Assembly (NCBI GenBank): GCA_963727915.1
Contig: CAVSID010000001.1
Span: forward strand, 558,001-622,000
From: CAWAND01 sp963727915
GTDB lineage: Bacteria; Chloroflexota; Anaerolineae; Anaerolineales; E44-bin32
DNA length: 64,000 nucleotides
Reading direction: 5' to 3'
In this document: positions 8,150-19,460 of the stretch, in pieces
Numbering within the stretch: position 1 is the first letter of the stretch
Layout of the letters: each line of letters opens with the position of its first letter
Program-made: the position numbers and the translations under genes
The notes under the pieces: model-generated
Seen by the model: the letters and a program-made list of their open reading frames with translations, nothing else
What the model was told of the DNA's origin: nothing
The model's database searches: none

Positions 8150-8266
8150 TATAATCGCCGGATGATAGTCAACTCAAGCGCAAGCCTCGTCGTCTGCCGT
8201 CTTTGTGTCGGTTGGAGACCACGTGCATTGGTAGTTATGAAGGAGGCAAGCGATGAGGACATCTAG
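8150..8266 (+). other. TATAAT box and 34-codon leader frame before the peptidase gene
   Basis: TATAAT (8150-8155) is followed six bases later by an ATG (8162) opening a 34-codon frame that ends at 8266, overlapping the peptidase start at 8253. It begins MIVNSSASLVVCRLC. It could be a leaderless leader peptide coupled to the next gene, or simply a 5' untranslated region that happens to be open. No homologue is recognised. Confidence 0.3.
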
Positions 8267-9569
8267 GCGCACGCCAGCCCTGGTTGATCGCCACCTCCGG
8301 CCTGATCTTGCTGGTGGTTGCCTTGGCACTGGCCTGGCAGCTCCCTTTCGTTCAGGATCACCTCGGCTGGCGCATCTCCGAGCTTCGGGCCAGCATCAAG
8401 TACGCTATCAATCCGCCGGAAGAGATCGCTTTCACTCCCAACCCGTCGCTGGCAGCTATGGTCCAGTCGACCCTTTCGGCGCTGACCCCCACCGCGACTG
8501 CCACGGCTACCCCCGGACCAACCGCCGTCCCCAGTCCGACATCCACACCCACCATCGAGCCAACGCCACTTCCGGCCAAAGTCGAGCTGACAGGGATCAT
8601 TCACGAATACCAGAAGTGGAACAACTGCGGCCCGGCCAATCTGGCCATGGCGCTCTCCTTCTGGGGCTGGCAGGGAGATCAACGGCCCGTCGCCGCCTTC
8701 GTCAAACCCAACCCGCGCGACAAGAACGTGATGCCTTACGAACTGGTCGACTTCGTCAACACGCAGACCGATCTCAAGGCACTGGTCCGGGTGGGGGGCG
8801 ACCTGGATCGCCTCAAGAGCCTGCTGGCGGCGGGTTTTCCGGTGATCGTCGAGAAAGGCTTCGAGGGCCCTGGCTTCCCGGGTTGGATGGGGCACTACGA
8901 GGTGGTTTCCGGCTATGACGATTCCCGCCAGCGGTTCACGGTGCAGGACTCCTACATCATGCCCAATCTCCCCATCAGCTACGACGACATGCAGACCTAC
9001 TGGCGGCACTTCAACTACACCTATCTGGTTATATACCCGCCGTCCCGCGAATCGGAGCTGATGCAGATACTTGGGGCCGGACGCCGACGAGACCACCAAC
9101 TTCCAGCGGGCGGCCCAGAAGGCGTCCGATGAGATCTACAGCAGCACCGGCCGGCAGCAGTTCTTCGCCTGGTTCAACCGGGGGTCGAGCCTGGTTGACC
9201 TCAAGGATTACGCCGGCGCGGCGGCCGCCTACGACCAGGCGTTCACCATGCAGGCGCAAATTGCCCAGACCGATCCGCAGTGCCAACCCGTGGCGCATCC
9301 TCTGGTATCAGACGGGGCCCTACTTCGCCTACTTCTACACCGGACGAACGGCAGACGTCATCAATCTGGCGACGCAGACCCTTTCGGCGATGAGCGAGCC
9401 GATTCTGGAGGAGAGCTACTACTGGCGGGGCCTGGCCCGCGAATCGGCAGGTGATTTGGCCGGCGCCATCGACGACTGGCGCACCGCCCTGCAGGACCAT
9501 CCCGATTGGGCGCCGGCCCTGCAGCAGCTCCAGCGCGTCGGCAGCCTCCCCAGGCTAGTCCCGCAGTGA
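8253..9569 (+). CDS. C39-like cysteine peptidase with C-terminal TPR region (frame breaks)
   Basis: The joined product of about 435 residues has an N-terminal membrane anchor (SGLILLVVALALAWQL), a Thr/Pro linker, and a C39-like papain fold. The likely catalytic residues are Cys in NNCGPANLAMAL, His in GWMGHYEVVSGYDD, and Asp in FTVQDSYI. A helical repeat region follows (WFNRGSSLVDLKDYAGAAAA, then SYYWRGLARESAGDLAGAI), typical of tetratricopeptide repeats. The frame changes near 8286, 9075 and 9290. Start 8253 is supported by AGGAGG six bases upstream. The active domain should face outside the membrane. It is translationally coupled to murJ (TGA and GTG overlap). C39 folds either process leader peptides or act as structural binding modules; the substrate is unknown. 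Confidence 0.7.
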
Positions 9570-11134
9570 CCCTCGCCACGGACTCCTCCCCACCAACCCG
9601 CCGGATCACGCACGTCGCTCGCTCGTCCCTGCTCATTGCCGTCTTCTTCGGCTTGGACAAGCTGCTGGGACTGATCCGGCAGGTGGTGATTGGCCGGCAG
9701 TTCGGCGTCGGCGCGGAATTGGACGTGTTCAACGCCGCCAACAACCTGCCCGATTTGCTCTTCGCCCTGATCTCCGGGGGCGCCCTGGCGGTGGCCTTCA
9801 TCCCCGTGCTTTCCCAGGCCATGGAACTCGATGGCCGGGATGCCTTATGGGGCGTATTCAGCCGGGTGGCCAATCTGGCTTTCATCGTCACCGGCGGGCT
9901 GGCCCTCGAGCCTGGCATTGCTGGCCGATCATCTCGTCGGCGCCGAGTTCGGGGTCGCGCCCGGTTTCTCCCCCGAAAACCAGGCACTGGTAGTTAGCTT
10001 GATGCGGTTGGACCTGATCGCCACGCTCATCTTCTCGCTCAGCGGCTTGGTATCGGCCGGGCTGCAGGCCAACCAGCACTTCCTGCTCCCGGCGCTGGCC
10101 CCGGCTCTGTACGACGTGGGCCAGATCTTCGGCGCCGTCGTCTTGGCGCCCGATCAGGGCTACCAGTTGGCCAGGATTTGTCCTGCCAGCCGCCGGCCTG
10201 GGGATCTACGGCCTGGTCTACGGCGTGATCCTGGGTGCCGCTCTCCACTTGGGGATCCAGATCCCGGGCCTGGTCCGCTTCCGCTTCCGTTGGACGCCGC
10301 GCCTCAACCTCGACCACCCCGGGGTGCGCACCGTCCTGCGCCTGATGGGGCCCCGCATCCTCACCATCGGGGCATTCAACCTGATCTTTATCGTGCAGGA
10401 CAATCTGGCTTCCCGTCTGGATGTGGGCTCGGTGACCGCCCTGGCCTACGGCTGGTTGATCATGCAGGTGCCCGAGACCATCATCGGCACGGCGGTCGGG
10501 ATCGCCATCCTGCCCACCTTGTCGGAGCACTTCGCCCGAGCCGACTGGGCGGGTTTCGAAGCCAGTGTGGCCCGCGCTTTCCGGGTGCTGGTGGCGCTCA
10601 CCCTTCCGGCGGCCGTCCTGCTCATGATCGGCATTCGGCCCCTGGTGCAGGCCGCCTTCCATTTCGACGCGCACGGGCACCGAACTGGTGACTTGGGCCG
10701 CCCGGGCCTATCTACTGGGGTTGGTCGGCCACTCGCTGCTGGAGGTCGCCTCGCGCGCCTTCTACGCCCGCCAGGATGCTCGCACGCCGCTGCTGGCCTC
10801 CATGATCAGCCTGACAACCTTCGTGGTGACCAGCCTGATGCTTTACCGAAATATGGGCGCGATGGGGATCGCCTTGAGCAACAGCCTGGCCTTCAGCCTG
10901 GAAGCCGGCCTGTTGATCTACTTCCTGTCCCGGCGATTTCCGGCGGTCATCCGGCAGGGTCGCCCGCTGCTGCGTTTGGCGGCCGGCTGCGTCCTGGCCG
11001 GCGGTGCGGCATTTGCCGTAATGTCCGGCTTGCCCCTGCCCGATCTCGTGGCAGCGGCCCTTGCCCTCGCTCTGGGCGCCCTGGTGACGGCGGCCTTTAT
11101 CCACCCCGAGCTGCGCGAGCTGGCCAAGCTCTGA
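9566..11134 (+). CDS. murJ: Lipid II flippase MurJ (frame breaks)
   Basis: The product is a MATE-like polytopic membrane protein that moves lipid II across the membrane for peptidoglycan synthesis. Recognisable stretches are FFGLDKLLGLIRQVVIGRQF, NNLPDLLFALISGGALAVAF, RLMGPRILTIGAFNLIFIVQ, and AFYARQDARTPLLASMISL. Together these span about 520 residues, the usual length. The frame changes near 9900, 10190 and 10675, but the family sequence continues each time. The GTG at 9566 overlaps the stop of the peptidase gene, so the two form an operon. A strong hairpin at 11153 ends it. RRITHVARSSLLIAV gives the typical basic N-terminus before the first helix. Confidence 0.85.
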
Positions 11135-11152
11135 ACCCTCAGCGAGACGCGC

Positions 11153-11184
11153 CGCGGCCCCGGCGTGATCATGCCGGGGCCGCG
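11153..11184 (+). terminator. Hairpin after murJ
   Basis: CGCGGCCCCGGC and GCCGGGGCCGCG form a twelve-base-pair GC stem with an eight-base loop, 18 bases after the murJ stop. There is no clear T-run after it. Confidence 0.55.
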
Positions 11185-11362
11185 CAGCCAGGACCTCAAG
11201 AACGACCCATGGGTTCCCTAATCCCGATGCCGAACCGTTCAAGGGCCGAGGGCGCTCCCGGTTCGGTGGGGTGTCATGTTTAACCCCTCATTGGTGATCA
11301 AGGCGCGCATCCGGCACAGAGTTGTGCCGCAGAGCCATACGCCATGCGTTCAGTGTCCCTTA

Positions 11363-11378
11363 TGTGATTTTCTTCACA
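11363..11378. promoter_or_regulatory. Palindrome TGTGA-N6-TCACA between convergent genes
   Basis: TGTGA (11363-11367) and TCACA (11374-11378) flank a TTTTCT spacer. The 280-base region around it separates the ends of murJ and the BMP-system permease, so there is no obvious promoter to control. It fits the window-wide motif but its position argues that not every copy is a simple promoter operator. Confidence 0.45.
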
Positions 11379-11414
11379 AAGTGCGGCGAGGCACCGATCC
11401 GGATGAGCTTCCGC

Positions 11415-12679
11415 CTATTCCTTCTCGTACGCCTGCCCGTCGGCGGCTGGCATATGGCCCCGCCCGACGACCCCAGCCAAAACGATCATCGTCGCCAAAT
11501 AGGGAATCATCAGCAAGAACTGGGAGGGGATGTTCACCCCCAGAATGGCCATGCGGGCCGCCAGCGCGTCCGAGAAGCCAAACAACATGCCGGCGCCAAA
11601 GGACCCGATCGGGGTCCAGTTGCCGAAGATCATCGCCGCCAGCGAGATGAAACCGCGGCCGGCGGTCAGGTTTTCATCGAATCGGCCGACCGAGCCCAAG
11701 GTGAAGTAGGCGCCGGCCAAGCCCGCCATCAGCCCGCCCAACAACACCGCCATATAGCGGGTTCGGAAGACGTTGATCCCCAGGGTGTCGGCGGCGCGCG
11801 GGTGCTCGCCGACCGCCCGCAGCCGCAGCCCCCAGCGCGTGTTGAACAGGGCCACGGTGAGCACGATCAACGAAATGTACATGGCGTATACGAACAAGTT
11901 GTTGTTGAAGAGAAGCGGCCCAATCAGAGGGATGTCGGAGAGGAGGGGAATCGGCCACGGCTGGAAGATTCCCGGGTTGTTCAGATTTTGAAAAACCTGC
12001 AGGTACTTGTGAGAAATGTACGACGTGAGACCCAGGGCGAAGATGTTGATCACCGTGCCGGAGACAATCTGGTCCGTCTTGTATTTGATCGACAACCAGG
12101 CATGCACCAGGGCCAGGACCCCCGCCGAGAGGATGCCGGCAATCAGGCCGATCCACAGGTTGGTCACGCTTCCGACCAGTGAAGCGACCATGGCCGACAT
12201 CAACATCATGCCTTCAATGGCGATGTTGATCACCGCCGAACGCTCACACAGCACACCCGACATGGCGCCCAAGGTCAGGGGAACCGCCTTGAGAAGCGTG
12301 GCGTTGGCCAAGCCCCGCCAGGTTGAGCGACTTGCCCGCGGCGGCCCAGGTCAGGAAGCCAAAGATGAACAGTCCCACCACCAAGGCCAGGATCAAATTG
12401 GTGTAAGTTGCCGAAACCGCGTGCCAACTGGAAGGCGCCAAACGCTGCGCACAAAGCAGCCAGGACCCTCAGGGCGCCGGGCGCGGCCAAATGCCACGGC
12501 GCCAGCGTTGCCACCGAACGGCCCAACTCAAAAGTAAAGGTGGCCGAGGTCTGTTCCGGCAGGCTGCTGCCAAAACCAAACCAGATCACTGCCGCCAGCA
12601 CCAGGAAGAAGACTCCCATCACGTATTGGCGCACAGGCGAAGTCCGCTCTTGCATGCGTCGCAGGGTGGTAGTCGTCAT
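11415..12679 (-). CDS. BMP-type nucleoside ABC transporter permease 2 (frame breaks)
   Basis: This is the second membrane subunit of the importer (about 420 residues joined). The N-terminal part reads VRQYVMGVFFLVLAAVIWFG. The core has LPLTLGAM-like and CERSAVINIAIEGMMLMSAM, then RAVGEHPRAADTLGINVFRT, the conserved loop that contacts the ATPase in this permease family (BPD_transp_2). The frame changes near 12430 and 12305. It follows permease 1 with a four-base gap and closes the operon. The family imports purine nucleosides or related compounds when paired with a BMP lipoprotein; the ligand here is inferred from that pairing. Confidence 0.8.
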
Positions 12680-12682
12680 GGC

Positions 12683-13985
12683 TTAGGCACCTCCCCAGCT
12701 GATGGTCACGCCGCCTTCTTCCTCTTCCTTGGGCGGTCGTAGCCGGTAGATGGTGCGGATGATGGCGGGGGCGGCGATGAACATCAGGATCACCCCTTGA
12801 AGAATACCGATGATGTCGACCGGAACGCTGGCTGCCAGTTGCATCTGGGTGGCCCCAGCCTGAAGGAAGCCGAAAAGCAGGGAAGCCAGCACGACGCCCA
12901 CCGGATGGCTCTTCCCCAGCAACGCCAGCGCGATGCTGGTGAACCCCGTGCCGGAAGAGAAGGCCATCGCCAGGTTGTGGTTGACGCCGAGCACGTCATT
13001 GGCGCCAGCCAGCCCAGCCAGGGCTCCCGAGAGCGACATGGCCATCATGGTCACCAAGGAGGCCTTCATGCCGGCGTAGCGGGCAGCATTCGGGTTGAAC
13101 CCCACCGTCCGCAAGTCGAAGCCCCAGGTAGTGCGGAAGAGCAGCCAATAGACGCCGATAGGCCGTCGATCAGCGCCAGGAAGAAGCCCAGGTGGAAGCG
13201 AAGCGGCGCCCCGAAAAGCCGCGGCAGCTCGGCGCTGGCTTGAATATTGGGGCTGATAGGGTTGAACGAATTCGGCCGCTGCATCGGCCCGCTCAACAGC
13301 CAGTCGCTCAGGCGGAAGGCGATGTAGTTCATCATGATCGTGTTGATCACTTCGTGCCCGCCGGTCTTGGCCTTGAGCCAGCCGGGGACGAACCCCCAGG
13401 CTGCACCGCCCAGCCATGCCGGCCAGCAGAGCCAGCGGCAGGTGGATGATCGCCGGGAGATTGGTGAAGGAATAACCAACAAACGCCGAACAAATGGCGC
13501 CAACGAAGATCTGGCCCTCGGCGCCGATGTTGAACAGACCAGCCCGAAATCCAAGGGCTACCGCCAGTCCAGCGAAAATGTAGGGTGTCGAGGTAACCAG
13601 CGACTCAGACAAGGGATAGAAGGCGTTGCGGATCGCTGCCGGGTCACCGCTTTGCAGCGACGCCAGGATCTTGCCCGGGTTGCCCAAGGAACCATTCAAC
13701 AACGCGCCGTAGGCTTGGAAGATGGCCTTGATTCCGTACTGGGTGGCCAGCAGCGGCGACTGTGCCCAAGTCTGGTAGACCTCGGTGGTTGTTAGGAAGA
13801 TGAAGATGCCGCTGAAGATCAGGCCCGTCAATACGGCCAGCAGGGGGACGACCATGCTCTGGGCGGCGTTGCGCAGCCCACGAGCCCTTCTTGGGCGTGT
13901 CAGGCGTCAGTTCCTCGAGCAGGATCTCGCCAGCGCCTTTCTTCTCCTCGGCCTTGGGTGTGCCTTCCTCATTGTGTTTGCTCAA
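12683..13985 (-). CDS. BMP-type nucleoside ABC transporter permease 1 (frame breaks)
   Basis: This polytopic permease of about 430 residues has a charged cytosolic N-terminus (SKHNEEGTPKAEEKKG), then VVPLLAVLTGLIFSGIFIFL, FRAGLFNIGAEGQIFVGAIC, and NTIMMNYIAFRLSDWLL, and later LRTVGFNPNAARYAGMKASL, the ATPase-coupling region. It belongs to the BPD_transp_2 family used with BMP lipoproteins. The frame changes near 13880, 13410 and 13160. The start appears to be TTG at 13985, overlapping the end of the ATPase gene. The N-terminal extension is longer than usual. Confidence 0.78.
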
Positions 13986-13997
13986 GACGACCTCTGG

Positions 13998-15562
13998 CTA
14001 CAGTGTCACTTCGGCCTTGCGGGTGACTTCCTTGGGTGCCTCCAGCTTTGTCTGGGTCGACCCCGGCCATCAGCAGCCCGACATACTCCTTGGTGGCCTT
14101 GTCCCCGGGCACCACCGCCACCAGCTTGCCTCGGTACATGATGCCGATCCGGTCCGACAATTGCATGATCTCATCCAACTCCGGTGAAACCAGCAGGATC
14201 GCCGTGCCGGCTGTCGCGCTTTTCCATGATCTGGCCGTGGATGAACTCGATCGACCCGACGTCCAGACCACGCGTCGGCTGGGACGCCACCAGCAGCTTC
14301 ACCGGCCTTGAGAACTCGCGCGCCACGATCAGCTTCTGCTGGTTGCCGCCAGAAAGGGTGCCGGCATTCACCCTCGGACTGGGCGTCCGGATGTCGAACT
14401 TCTCGATGCGTTCCAGCGCCACTTCGTGGATCTTCTCGCGGTTGAGGACCATGCGTTCGGCAAATGGCGGCCGGTAGTAGGTGTTCAGAACCAGGTTGTC
14501 TTCGACCGGATAGCTCAGAACCAGGCCATCCTTCTGCCGGTCTTCTGGGACATGGCCCACGCCGGCCTCTGTGATCTCGCGCGGCGAGGCATGCGTGATG
14601 TCCTTGCCGAGGAGGGTGATCGTCCCCGACAGCGATCGCCTCAGGCCGGTGACGGCCTGCACAAGTTCGGTCTGCCCATTGCCCTGGACCCCGGCCACGC
14701 CGAAGACCTCTCCGCTGTGGACCTCGAAAGACACCCCATCCACCGCCACCTGGTCACGGTCGTCGATGACAGTCAACTCTTCGACCTTGAGCACCATCTC
14801 GCCGACCTCGGCGACCTGCTTCTCGACCTCCAGGGAGACCTCTCGGCCGACCATCATCTCGGCCAGCTTCTTGCGGTCGGCCTTGTCGGGAGTGGTGGTC
14901 CCGATCACCTGGCCGCGGCGGATGACCGTGATCCGGTCGGCGATTTCCATCACTTCGCGCAGCTTGTGGGTGATGAAGATAATCGACTTGCCCTGGGAAG
15001 CCAACGAGCGCAGGATCTCGAACAGTTCGTCCGCTTCGTGGGGGGTCAGCACAGCGGTAGGCTCGTCCAGGATCAGGATATCCGCCTGGCGGTACAGCAG
15101 CTTGACGATTTCCACCCGCTGCTGGACACCGACCGGCAGATCCTCCACATGGATATTGGGGTCGACCTCCAGCTGGAATTTCTCTGAAATCTCTCGAATG
15201 CGGCTGGCGGCCGTGGCCCGGTCGAGGATGCCGCCATAGCGGACCGATTCCTCGCCCAGCATGATGTTCTCCGTGACGGTAAATACGGGGATGAGCATGA
15301 AGTGCTGGTGCACCATCCCGATCCCGGCGGCGATGGCATCATTGGGGGAGTGGACGTGGATCTGTTTCCCATTGACCAGGATTTCGCCTTCATCGGGTTG
15401 ATAAAGGCCGTAGAGGATGTTCATCAGGGTGGTCTTGCCGGCGCCGTTCTCCCCCAGCAGAGCGTGGATCTCGCCCTTTTCGAGGGTCAAATCAATGTGG
15501 TCGTTGGCAAGCACACCGGGGAAACGCTTGGTAATGCCCTTGAGTTCAAGGATAGGTGGCAT
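13998..15562 (-). CDS. BMP-type nucleoside ABC transporter, double ATPase (frame break)
   Basis: The product of about 515 residues carries two ABC ATPase domains that power the importer. The first has LLGENGAGKTTLMNILYG (Walker A) and ILDEPTAVLTPHEADELF (Walker B). The second has GVAGVQGNGQTELVQAV, a degenerate Walker A, LSGGNQQKLIVAREF as signature, and ASQPTRGLDVGSIEFIHGQI. This asymmetry is typical of sugar/nucleoside double ATPases. The frame changes near 14215 (then AILLVSPELDEIMQLSDRI). A further change near 14045 gives a natural end EVTRKAEVTL with a stop at 13998. The ATG at 15562 is the most likely start. The gene lies between the lipoprotein gene and the permeases. Confidence 0.85.
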
Positions 15563-15740
15563 GTGGGACCCATCACCGTTGCTTGTTGAGTGAGCCATTC
15601 TACCATGAGGGGACACGCCGGAGAGTTTAGCGTCACCTCATGCGATCACTGAGCCTGGCGTGCTGCTTGCTCTGTCAGATGAACGAACCCATCATACTTG
15701 AGATGGCTGTCGGATCAAAGCCGTGCACGCCAGCAGATGC

Positions 15741-15769
15741 GTGGAGGCCGGCTTGCGGCCGGCCTCCAC
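15741..15769 (-). terminator. Hairpin between the BMP lipoprotein and ATPase genes
   Basis: GTGGAGGCCGG and CCGGCCTCCAC form an eleven-base-pair stem with a seven-base loop, 34 bases after the lipoprotein stop. It lies inside the operon, so it could stabilise or attenuate the message and favour high expression of the binding protein over the ATPase and permeases. Confidence 0.55.
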
Positions 15770-15802
15770 GGTTCATTCTTTGAGGATCGCTTGACCCGGG
15801 GG

Positions 15803-16854
15803 CTACTGCAGGAGACGTAGCGATGTCGCCAGCGATGATGCCCTGGCGAACCGTGTCCAGCTCGTCCTTCAGCGCCTGCGGGACCTGGCTGTCGAAATCG
15901 TGGAACGGGGCCAAGCCGACGCCGCCGTTGTCCAGCGTGCCGACCGTCACGCCACCCGTGAAGGTGCCGTCCATCGCCGACTTGATCACATTCAACGTCG
16001 TCACGTCCATGTTCTTCATGACCGACGTCAGGGTGATGGCTTTATAGTCGGGATTGGTCAAAACCCAGTCGGCATCCACGCCGATGACCATCACGCCGCC
16101 GCGCTCCTGCGCAGCCGCAGCCGTGCCCAGACCAACGGGGCCAGCCACCGGCATGATGATGTCCGCGCCTTCGTCCATCAGCGACTCACCCAAGCGCCGA
16201 CCATCGTCGGTGCTCTCGAAGTTGCCGGCGAACAGCCCGGTCTGGCTGGCGGGATCCCAACCCTTGACCTCGACGCTGGTGCCCTTCTGCTGGTTGTAAT
16301 AGGCCACGCCCTCGGAGAAACCATCCATGAAGATGGTCACGGTCGGGATCTGCAGACCGCCGAAGGTGCCAACGACACCCGTCTTGGTCATCCCTGCAGC
16401 CAGATAGCCGGCCATGAAGGCGGCTTCGTCGGTGTTGAAGATCTGGCCGACGACGTTGGGGATGGTCGGGTCATAGGCGAAGTCCACGATCGAGAACTTC
16501 ATGTCGGGATTGGCTTCAGCGGCAGCCTGGGTGGCGTCGCCCAGCAAGAAGCCGACGGTGATGATGATGTCGCAGTTGGCCTGCAGGAAGGCCTGGATGT
16601 TCTTCTCGTAGTCCGCCTGCTCCTGGGACTCGAGATAGGTGCCGTCGATGCCGAGCTGATCAATGGCATCCTGAACACCCTTCCAGGCCGTGGCATTGAA
16701 CGACTTGTCGTCAATACCGCCTGTGTCCGTCACCTGACAGGCCTTGAATGTCGGGGCTGCGGTTGCCGCCGGGGCCGCCGCCGCCGCCACAAGCGGCCAG
16801 GGCCATCGAGGCCAGAATCAAGAGCGACAGGACCAAGTAGATCTTCTTCTGCAT
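15803..16854 (-). CDS. BMP-family substrate-binding lipoprotein (frame breaks)
   Basis: This is the ligand-binding subunit of the importer (PnrA/Med family). It starts MQKKIYLVLSLLILASMALA followed by AC, a lipobox, so it is lipid-anchored on the outer face of the membrane. A Gly-rich stretch with a frame change near 16770 leads to FKACQVTDTGGIDDKSFNAT, the family hallmark, and then AFMAGYLAAGMTKTGVVGTF and IIMPVAGPVGLGTAAAAQER. A second change near 15818 gives the end SLRLLQ. An AGGAGG-like site precedes the ATG. It is the first gene of the operon with two permeases and a double ATPase. Purine nucleoside binding is the family norm, not proved here. Confidence 0.82.
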
Positions 16855-17053
16855 GACTTTCTCCTCCTCCTTATAGGAAGGATATTGGGATCAAACAAGT
16901 CGAGCAAGTGCCGGGGGAAAATCGGACGATCAGCACCCCTTTCCCGCCGCGTCGCGGCGAAAAAGCACTCTTGCATGATCGACGGGTGTTGCGCGTGAAT
17001 GATAGCACGAACAGCGACCACCCGCAATTCGCCGGCTTCACTAGCCGGCGACG

Positions 17054-19381
17054 TTATCCGGCTCCCGGACCTTCTTGGGCCGTCAGGCTGCCGTAGTCGA
17101 GCACCTCCCTGGCCTGGGAGCCGCCGGGCTCGGGACCCACGATGCCCTTGGCCTCCAATTCATCCACCAGCCGCGCCGCCCTCGTGTAGCCAATCCTGAG
17201 GTGCCGCTGCAGCATGGAAATTGAGGCTTTGTGCATACGGCGAACCAGGTCGACGGCTTCGCCGTAGAGCTCGTCACCTTCATCGGCCTGGTCATCTTCC
17301 CAAAGCGGTGCCTGCTTCAGCGGCGCGCCCACCGGGATCGTCGCCGCTGGCTGAGCCACTGGGGACGGGTGGGTTTGATCGCCCCCCAAAACGGCGTTCT
17401 TCCAGTAGCGTATGAGCCTTGCCAGCTCCGGCTCCGAGACGTAAACGCCCTGCAGCCGGCGCGGCGAGGCGGCATCCGGCGGGTGGAAGAGCATATCGCC
17501 GCGACCCAAGAGCCGCTCTGCGCCAGGCTGGTCGAGGATCACCCGGCTATCGATCGACGACGCCACGGCAAAGGCGATACGAGACGGGAAATTGGCCTTG
17601 ATCAGCCCGGTTACCACGTCGACAGACGGCCGTTGCGTGGCGATGACGAGATGAATGCCGGTCGCCCGCGCCAGCTGGGCCAACCGGGTCAGGACGCGCT
17701 CGGTCTCGTCCGGCGCAAGCATCATCAGATCGGCCAGTTCGTCCACGATGAGCACCAGGTAGGGCAGCGTCTTTTGGCCGGTCTGCCGCATGCGGGTGTT
17801 GTAGTCCTCGATGTTACGGACCCCGTTGGCTGAAAAGCGGCGGTAGCGCTCGTCCATCTCGCGTGAAATCCACTGCAACGCCGGCACCACGCGATCCAGA
17901 TCCACAACCACGGGCGCCAGCAGGTGCGGGATGCCGTTGTAGAACGTCAGCTCGACGCGCTTAGGGTCGATCATCACCATCCGCAGGTCGTCAGGCGTGT
18001 TCTGAAGCAGAAGCGAGGCTATGATGGCGTTGATGCACACCGACTTTCCCGAGCCGGTGGTCCCGGCGATCAGGAGGTGGGGCATCTTCGCCAGATCGGC
18101 GACCGCCGGCCTGCCGGATACATCCCTGCCCAGCCCGAGCTTGAGGGGCGATCCGAGCTTTTGAAAGACTGGGGACTGCATGACGTCCCGCAGCGCGACT
18201 AATGAGACCTCGGCGTTGGGGACCTCGACACCCACAAAGCCTTTACCCGGCACGGGGGCTTCGATCCGGATCGACGGTGCTGCCAGGGCCAGTGCCAGGT
18301 CATCAGCCAGAGCGGCAATCTTGCTCACCTTGACCTTCACCCGCCGCCCGCCACGGCTTTCTAGGAAGTCCGGCTCGACGCCGAACTGTGTGATGGTCGG
18401 GCCGCGATTGATCTCCACCACACGCGTGCTGGTGCGCCAAACGATTGCAGGGTCTCCTCGATCAGGCGGGCACGATCGCGCTCGAAAGCTTGGTCGGCCT
18501 TGCCGTCCTCCCCCGCCTCGAGCACGGCGCCCAAATCCGGAAGCGACCAGGGGGATTCAGCTGGGGCTTCGGCCTCCTCGGCCTCAAATGCCGCCGGGGC
18601 ATTCGCGTGAGGAACCTGTGAGGCGGTTCCTGCCGGCGACAGCCCGGACCGATCCGGGGTTGCGATGGCCGGCGGCCCTTTCGCCCCCGCCTGCGGCGCC
18701 GAGAGGGGCGGTCCGCTAAGTTGCCCTACAGCCCATCGCGCACCATTGCGGGCCCAGCGAACGAAATCGGCCAGGCTGCGCTCCATCACCAAGCTGGCAG
18801 CCACCAGGATCCATGCCCCCAGCATCACGATCGTGCCGGCGACACCCAACGCCCGGACAGCCCCCCCCAACAGAGCCGCTCCCACCAGCCCCCCGCCAAG
18901 CCCTGACCGGCCGGCCGCCAGAGCTTCCTCGAGATGAACGGCGCCGCTGGCGGCCTGCAGCAACACGAACGCTGTCAGAAACAGCATCACGCCGCCTACG
19001 GTCTGCCCGGCGGTTGGACGGGGCAGTGGCATGTCGATTTCACGCGTGATCAGCCTGAGGCCCAGGGCCAGCATGGCCAGGGCTGCCAGAAACAAACCCC
19101 AGCCGAAAGTTACTTGAAGAAATCCCAGCCAAATTTGGGTTAGCGTGCCCTGATTGGGCGTGAGCAGGTTGAGGAAGGTATAGAGTGATACAAGGACAAG
19201 GAGGACTCCGGCCAACTCGGGCTTGCGGCCTCCGGTGAGACGGGTCAGCCGCGGCTGCCGCACCGGAAACCACCCGCTGAAGCGCGTTGCCCAGCGACCG
19301 GAGGATGCCGCCACCCGCCGACGTGCGGCTCGCCTTCGAGCCGCGTCCACGGCTAGAGCTCCGCGAGCGCTTACGTGTCAC
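17054..19381 (-). CDS. ftsK: FtsK/SpoIIIE DNA translocase (frame breaks)
   Basis: The product pumps chromosomal DNA through the division septum and helps resolve dimers. A basic N-terminus (TRKRSRSSSRGRGSKASRT) leads to four or five membrane helices, a linker of about 120 residues, and the motor domain. The motor has EINRGPTITQFGVEP, GTTGSGKSVCINAII (Walker A), VLIVDELADLMM (Walker B) and ATQRPSVDVVTGLIKANFPS. The C-terminal gamma winged helix (ASISMLQRHLRIGYTRAARL) reads KOPS-like sites. The frame changes near 19270 and 18435. The start is a GTG at 19381, 27 bases after an extended -10. Joined length about 775 residues is normal. The gene is divergent from the cNMP/PH protein. Confidence 0.88.
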
Positions 19382-19408
19382 GAACAGGTCTCCCCATGCG
19401 TGGCGGCG

Positions 19409-19454
19409 ATTATAGCATAGGGGTCCGGCGTCTCAGGCAGCGGCATGCTACAAT
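19409..19454. promoter_or_regulatory. Divergent extended -10 promoters (ftsK and cNMP/PH gene)
   Basis: On the minus strand TGCTATAAT puts TATAAT at 19409-19414, 27 bases before the ftsK GTG. On the plus strand TGCTACAAT puts TACAAT at 19449-19454, only six bases before the ATG at 19461, so that message should be leaderless. No clear -35 was seen for either, in line with extended -10 use. Confidence 0.55.
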
Positions 19455-19460
19455 CGCCGC

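Noticed and set aside
10039..10680. Long minus-strand frame opposite murJ
   Set aside because: It is antisense to conserved MurJ sequence, is rich in Gly, Arg and His as typical shadow frames of GC-rich genes, and matches no family.
8253..11134. Programmed frameshifting in the peptidase and murJ genes
   Set aside because: No slippery heptamer with a downstream structure was noticed, and similar breaks occur in many unrelated genes, so sequence errors explain them better.
11363..11378. A simple promoter operator for the BMP transporter
   Set aside because: The palindrome lies beyond the 3' end of the operon, whose promoter must be upstream of 16854, so it cannot act there as a normal operator.
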